In this document: in pieces, positions 14,744-16,352 of the stretch
How positions within the stretch are numbered: the first letter of the stretch is position 1
Layout: every line of letters starts with the position of its first letter
Assembly (NCBI GenBank): GCA_021827245.1
Contig: JAKAWN010000117.1
Span: forward strand, 1 to 16,352
From: Acidobacteriota bacterium
GTDB taxonomy: Bacteria; Acidobacteriota; Terriglobia; UBA7540
Direction of reading: 5' to 3'
Length of the DNA stretch: 16,352 bases
Made by a program: the position numbers and the translations under genes
Notes under the pieces: generated by a model
Database searches by the model: none
Told to the model about the DNA's origin: nothing
Seen by the model: only the letters and a program-made list of their open reading frames with translations

Positions 14744-16276
14744 ATGACCCCGGAAAAAGACTTGGCAAAATCTCCTTCTCCTCGCATTTTCGTGACTTTA
14801 GCGTTGCCCGGCCTGGATGGCGCAGAGGCGTACATCGAGTCTCTAGGCACTTCTTCGCCGCTGGGGTTCGAGCTGCGATTGGACTATCTTCACGACCTGA
14901 GTCGGCTTGAAATCGAACTGCACCGGATGCTGGCTCGGTTGCGCTACCCGCAGACCATTGCCACGTGCCGCCGGGCAGAGGCTGGAGGGCACTTTCAGGG
15001 TTCGGCTGAGGAGCAGATCGAGGTGCTCAGCGCGGCCGTGCGCGCGGGGTGCCAGTGGGTTGATATCGAAGTCGAGTCGGTCAATGCCTTGCGCGAACCC
15101 CCTTTCAAGGCGCTTGCTCCTGCTAAAGTGATCGTGTCCTATCACAATTACCGTAATACGCCGGAGCTTGGTGCGATTTATCGCCGTCTTGCACGTCTTC
15201 CGGTCAGCGCCGTCAAGATTGCAAGCCATGCCAGGGAGCTTCAGGACAATTTGAAGGTTCTCAAGCTGCTCAAGGCCAATCGCAGGCGCCAACCCAAGCT
15301 TGTGGCGCTTGCGATGGGGAATTCCGGCATTTGTTCCCGCGTCCTGGCCTTCCAGTGGGGATGCCCTTTCACGTACGCCTCGGCTGGAAATCACAATTCA
15401 GTGGCGAGCGGACAACTGGCGGCGGAAAGCATGCGGTCGGTCTACCATGTGGAGCACCTTGACGAGCGCACACAACTTTACGGGGTGGTCGGAACGCATT
15501 CATCGATGTCTCTCTCTCCGGCCATGCAGAACATCGCCTTCCAAGCCAAGCGCGTGAATGCGCTCTATCTGCCATGTGAGACGGCCCGGCTGAGTGACTT
15601 CCTCAAGTTCGCACGGTCGCTGAAATTTGCAGGCTTCAGTGTGACCATGCCCTTTAAGCGGGCGATTATGCGCGAACTTTCCTGGATGGATCCGCTTGCC
15701 GAGCAGATCGGGGCCTGCAATACCGTGGCGATCCGGCATGGCAAGTGGATGGGATGGAACACGGATTCGACGGCTGTCGTTGAAGTTTTGACCAAGCGCC
15801 TGCGGCTTCCGGGAAGCCGCATCCTCATTCTGGGTGCCGGCGGGGCTGCCCGGGCCGCAGCTTATGCGTTGCGAGCCGAGGGAGCCGATGTGTTCATTGC
15901 CGCCCGGCGCGAAGCCGCGGCGCGAAAGCTTGCCCGCAGCGTGGCAGCCGAAGCTCTGCCTTGGGATAGCGCGGACAGCCTGGAAGTGGACGCAGTGATC
16001 AACGCTACTCCGGTGGGCATGGCGCCTCACAGTGACTCTCACCCTATCGATCTGGCGCGATTGAGGACTCGTGTGGTCTTTGACATGGTTTACTACCCCG
16101 TTGAAACTCGCTTTCTATCTGAAGCGCGAGGGCGCGGGCTTGTCACGATTTCAGGGCTCGAAATGCTGGTTGCTCAAGGGGCCCGGCAGTTTGAGATCTG
16201 GACAGGCGAGGCAGCGCCAACGGCATTGATGGAACAGGCGGTACGCCAGACGCTGAGCCACGCGGCCACAGGCTAG
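14744..16276 (+). CDS. aroDE: AroDE: fused type I 3-dehydroquinate dehydratase / shikimate dehydrogenase
   Basis: One polypeptide carries steps 3 and 4 of the shikimate pathway to aromatic amino acids, in the cytoplasm. Counting from a possible GTG at 14741, the N-terminal half (to about residue 240) is a type I dehydratase. It has the catalytic His135 in SYHNYRNTP and the Schiff-base Lys159 in AVKIAS. The C-terminal half is AroE. GTHSSMSLSPAMQN binds shikimate, with Gln where His is usual before Asn. Lys306 in VTMPFK and Asp342 in GWNTD form the catalytic pair. GACNTV and the NADP loop GAGGAARA follow, and the end GLEMLVAQGARQFEIWTG is typical. The ATG at 14744 is preferred over the adjacent GTG, without certainty. 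Such fusions are known from plants, chlamydiae and some other bacteria. Confidence 0.95.
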   Translation: MTPEKDLAKSPSPRIFVTLALPGLDGAEAYIESLGTSSPLGFELRLDYLHDLSRLEIELHRMLARLRYPQTIATCRRAEAGGHFQGSAEEQIEVLSAAVRAGCQWVDIEVESVNALREPPFKALAPAKVIVSYHNYRNTPELGAIYRRLARLPVSAVKIASHARELQDNLKVLKLLKANRRRQPKLVALAMGNSGICSRVLAFQWGCPFTYASAGNHNSVASGQLAAESMRSVYHVEHLDERTQLYGVVGTHSSMSLSPAMQNIAFQAKRVNALYLPCETARLSDFLKFARSLKFAGFSVTMPFKRAIMRELSWMDPLAEQIGACNTVAIRHGKWMGWNTDSTAVVEVLTKRLRLPGSRILILGAGGAARAAAYALRAEGADVFIAARREAAARKLARSVAAEALPWDSADSLEVDAVINATPVGMAPHSDSHPIDLARLRTRVVFDMVYYPVETRFLSEARGRGLVTISGLEMLVAQGARQFEIWTGEAAPTALMEQAVRQTLSHAATG

Positions 16277-16316
16277 TCTCCGCTTTGCTGGGTCGTCCGC
16301 TGAAAATCTCAAGCCC

Positions 16317-16333
16317 CGCCTGCTGTCCAGGCG
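16317..16333. repeat. Short hairpin after aroDE
   Basis: CGCCTG (16317-16322) and CAGGCG (16328-16333) enclose a 5-nt loop about 40 bp after the aroDE stop. There is no T-run, so a Rho-independent terminator is not supported. The rest of the window to 16352 shows nothing else. Confidence 0.3.
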
Positions 16334-16352
16334 TCAACCATCGTTCGTTCAC

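Overview
This 16.35-kb window looks like a chromosomal stretch of a moderately GC-rich, Gram-negative-type bacterium, most probably an acidobacterium. That assignment is inference: it rests on the AroDE fusion, a lineage-style zinc-ribbon protein, palindromic intergenic repeats and a dolichyl-phosphate-glucose synthase-like enzyme. No rRNA or other decisive marker is present. I see no insertion sequence, CRISPR array, prophage or tRNA.

Layout. 1-623: 3' end of a ceramide-glucosyltransferase-like membrane GT, converging on a small zinc-ribbon gene (626-973, minus). 1159-2238: AI-2E/PerM-type permease. 2538-3980: GlmU, which makes UDP-GlcNAc. 4271-5161 and 5332-5988: two unassigned envelope proteins, one a membrane-anchored coiled-coil protein, the other a secreted glycine-zipper protein with a duplicated motif. 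6007-7020 (minus): ThiF/MoeB-type adenylyltransferase. 7176-10126 (all minus): a redox/stress-type cluster read as aldo/keto reductase, cupin, a C-terminal remnant of an F420-dependent NADP reductase-like protein, a carboxymuconolactone-decarboxylase-like protein with a Tat-like leader, a truncated AraC-type regulator and a frameshifted TonB-like fragment. The cluster is partly decayed. 10304-10435: a group of palindromic repeats. 10545-11852: MFS transporter. 12023-12688: Pcm repair methyltransferase. 12810-13544: dolichyl-phosphate-glucose synthase-like GT2. 13883-14356 (minus): Nudix hydrolase. 14744-16276: AroDE, carrying two steps of the shikimate pathway.

The most unusual item is a compact, self-contained transcription unit at 13576-13831, between the GT2 and Nudix genes. 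It has a near-consensus sigma70 promoter (TTGACT-17 bp-TAATAT). About 5-10 nt after the predicted start comes a 17-nt Shine-Dalgarno tract complementary to the whole usual 3' tail of 16S rRNA. A 13-codon ORF follows, then four hairpins and a strong Rho-independent terminator. The next gene downstream lies on the opposite strand, so this is not a leader of that gene. It is either a small structured RNA or an mRNA for a mini-peptide that should bind ribosomes very tightly.

A second theme is promoter placement. For three genes (zinc ribbon, MFS, GT2) a good -10 box lies only 8-11 bp before the start codon, predicting leaderless or near-leaderless mRNAs. This contrasts sharply with the extended Shine-Dalgarno of the mini-ORF.
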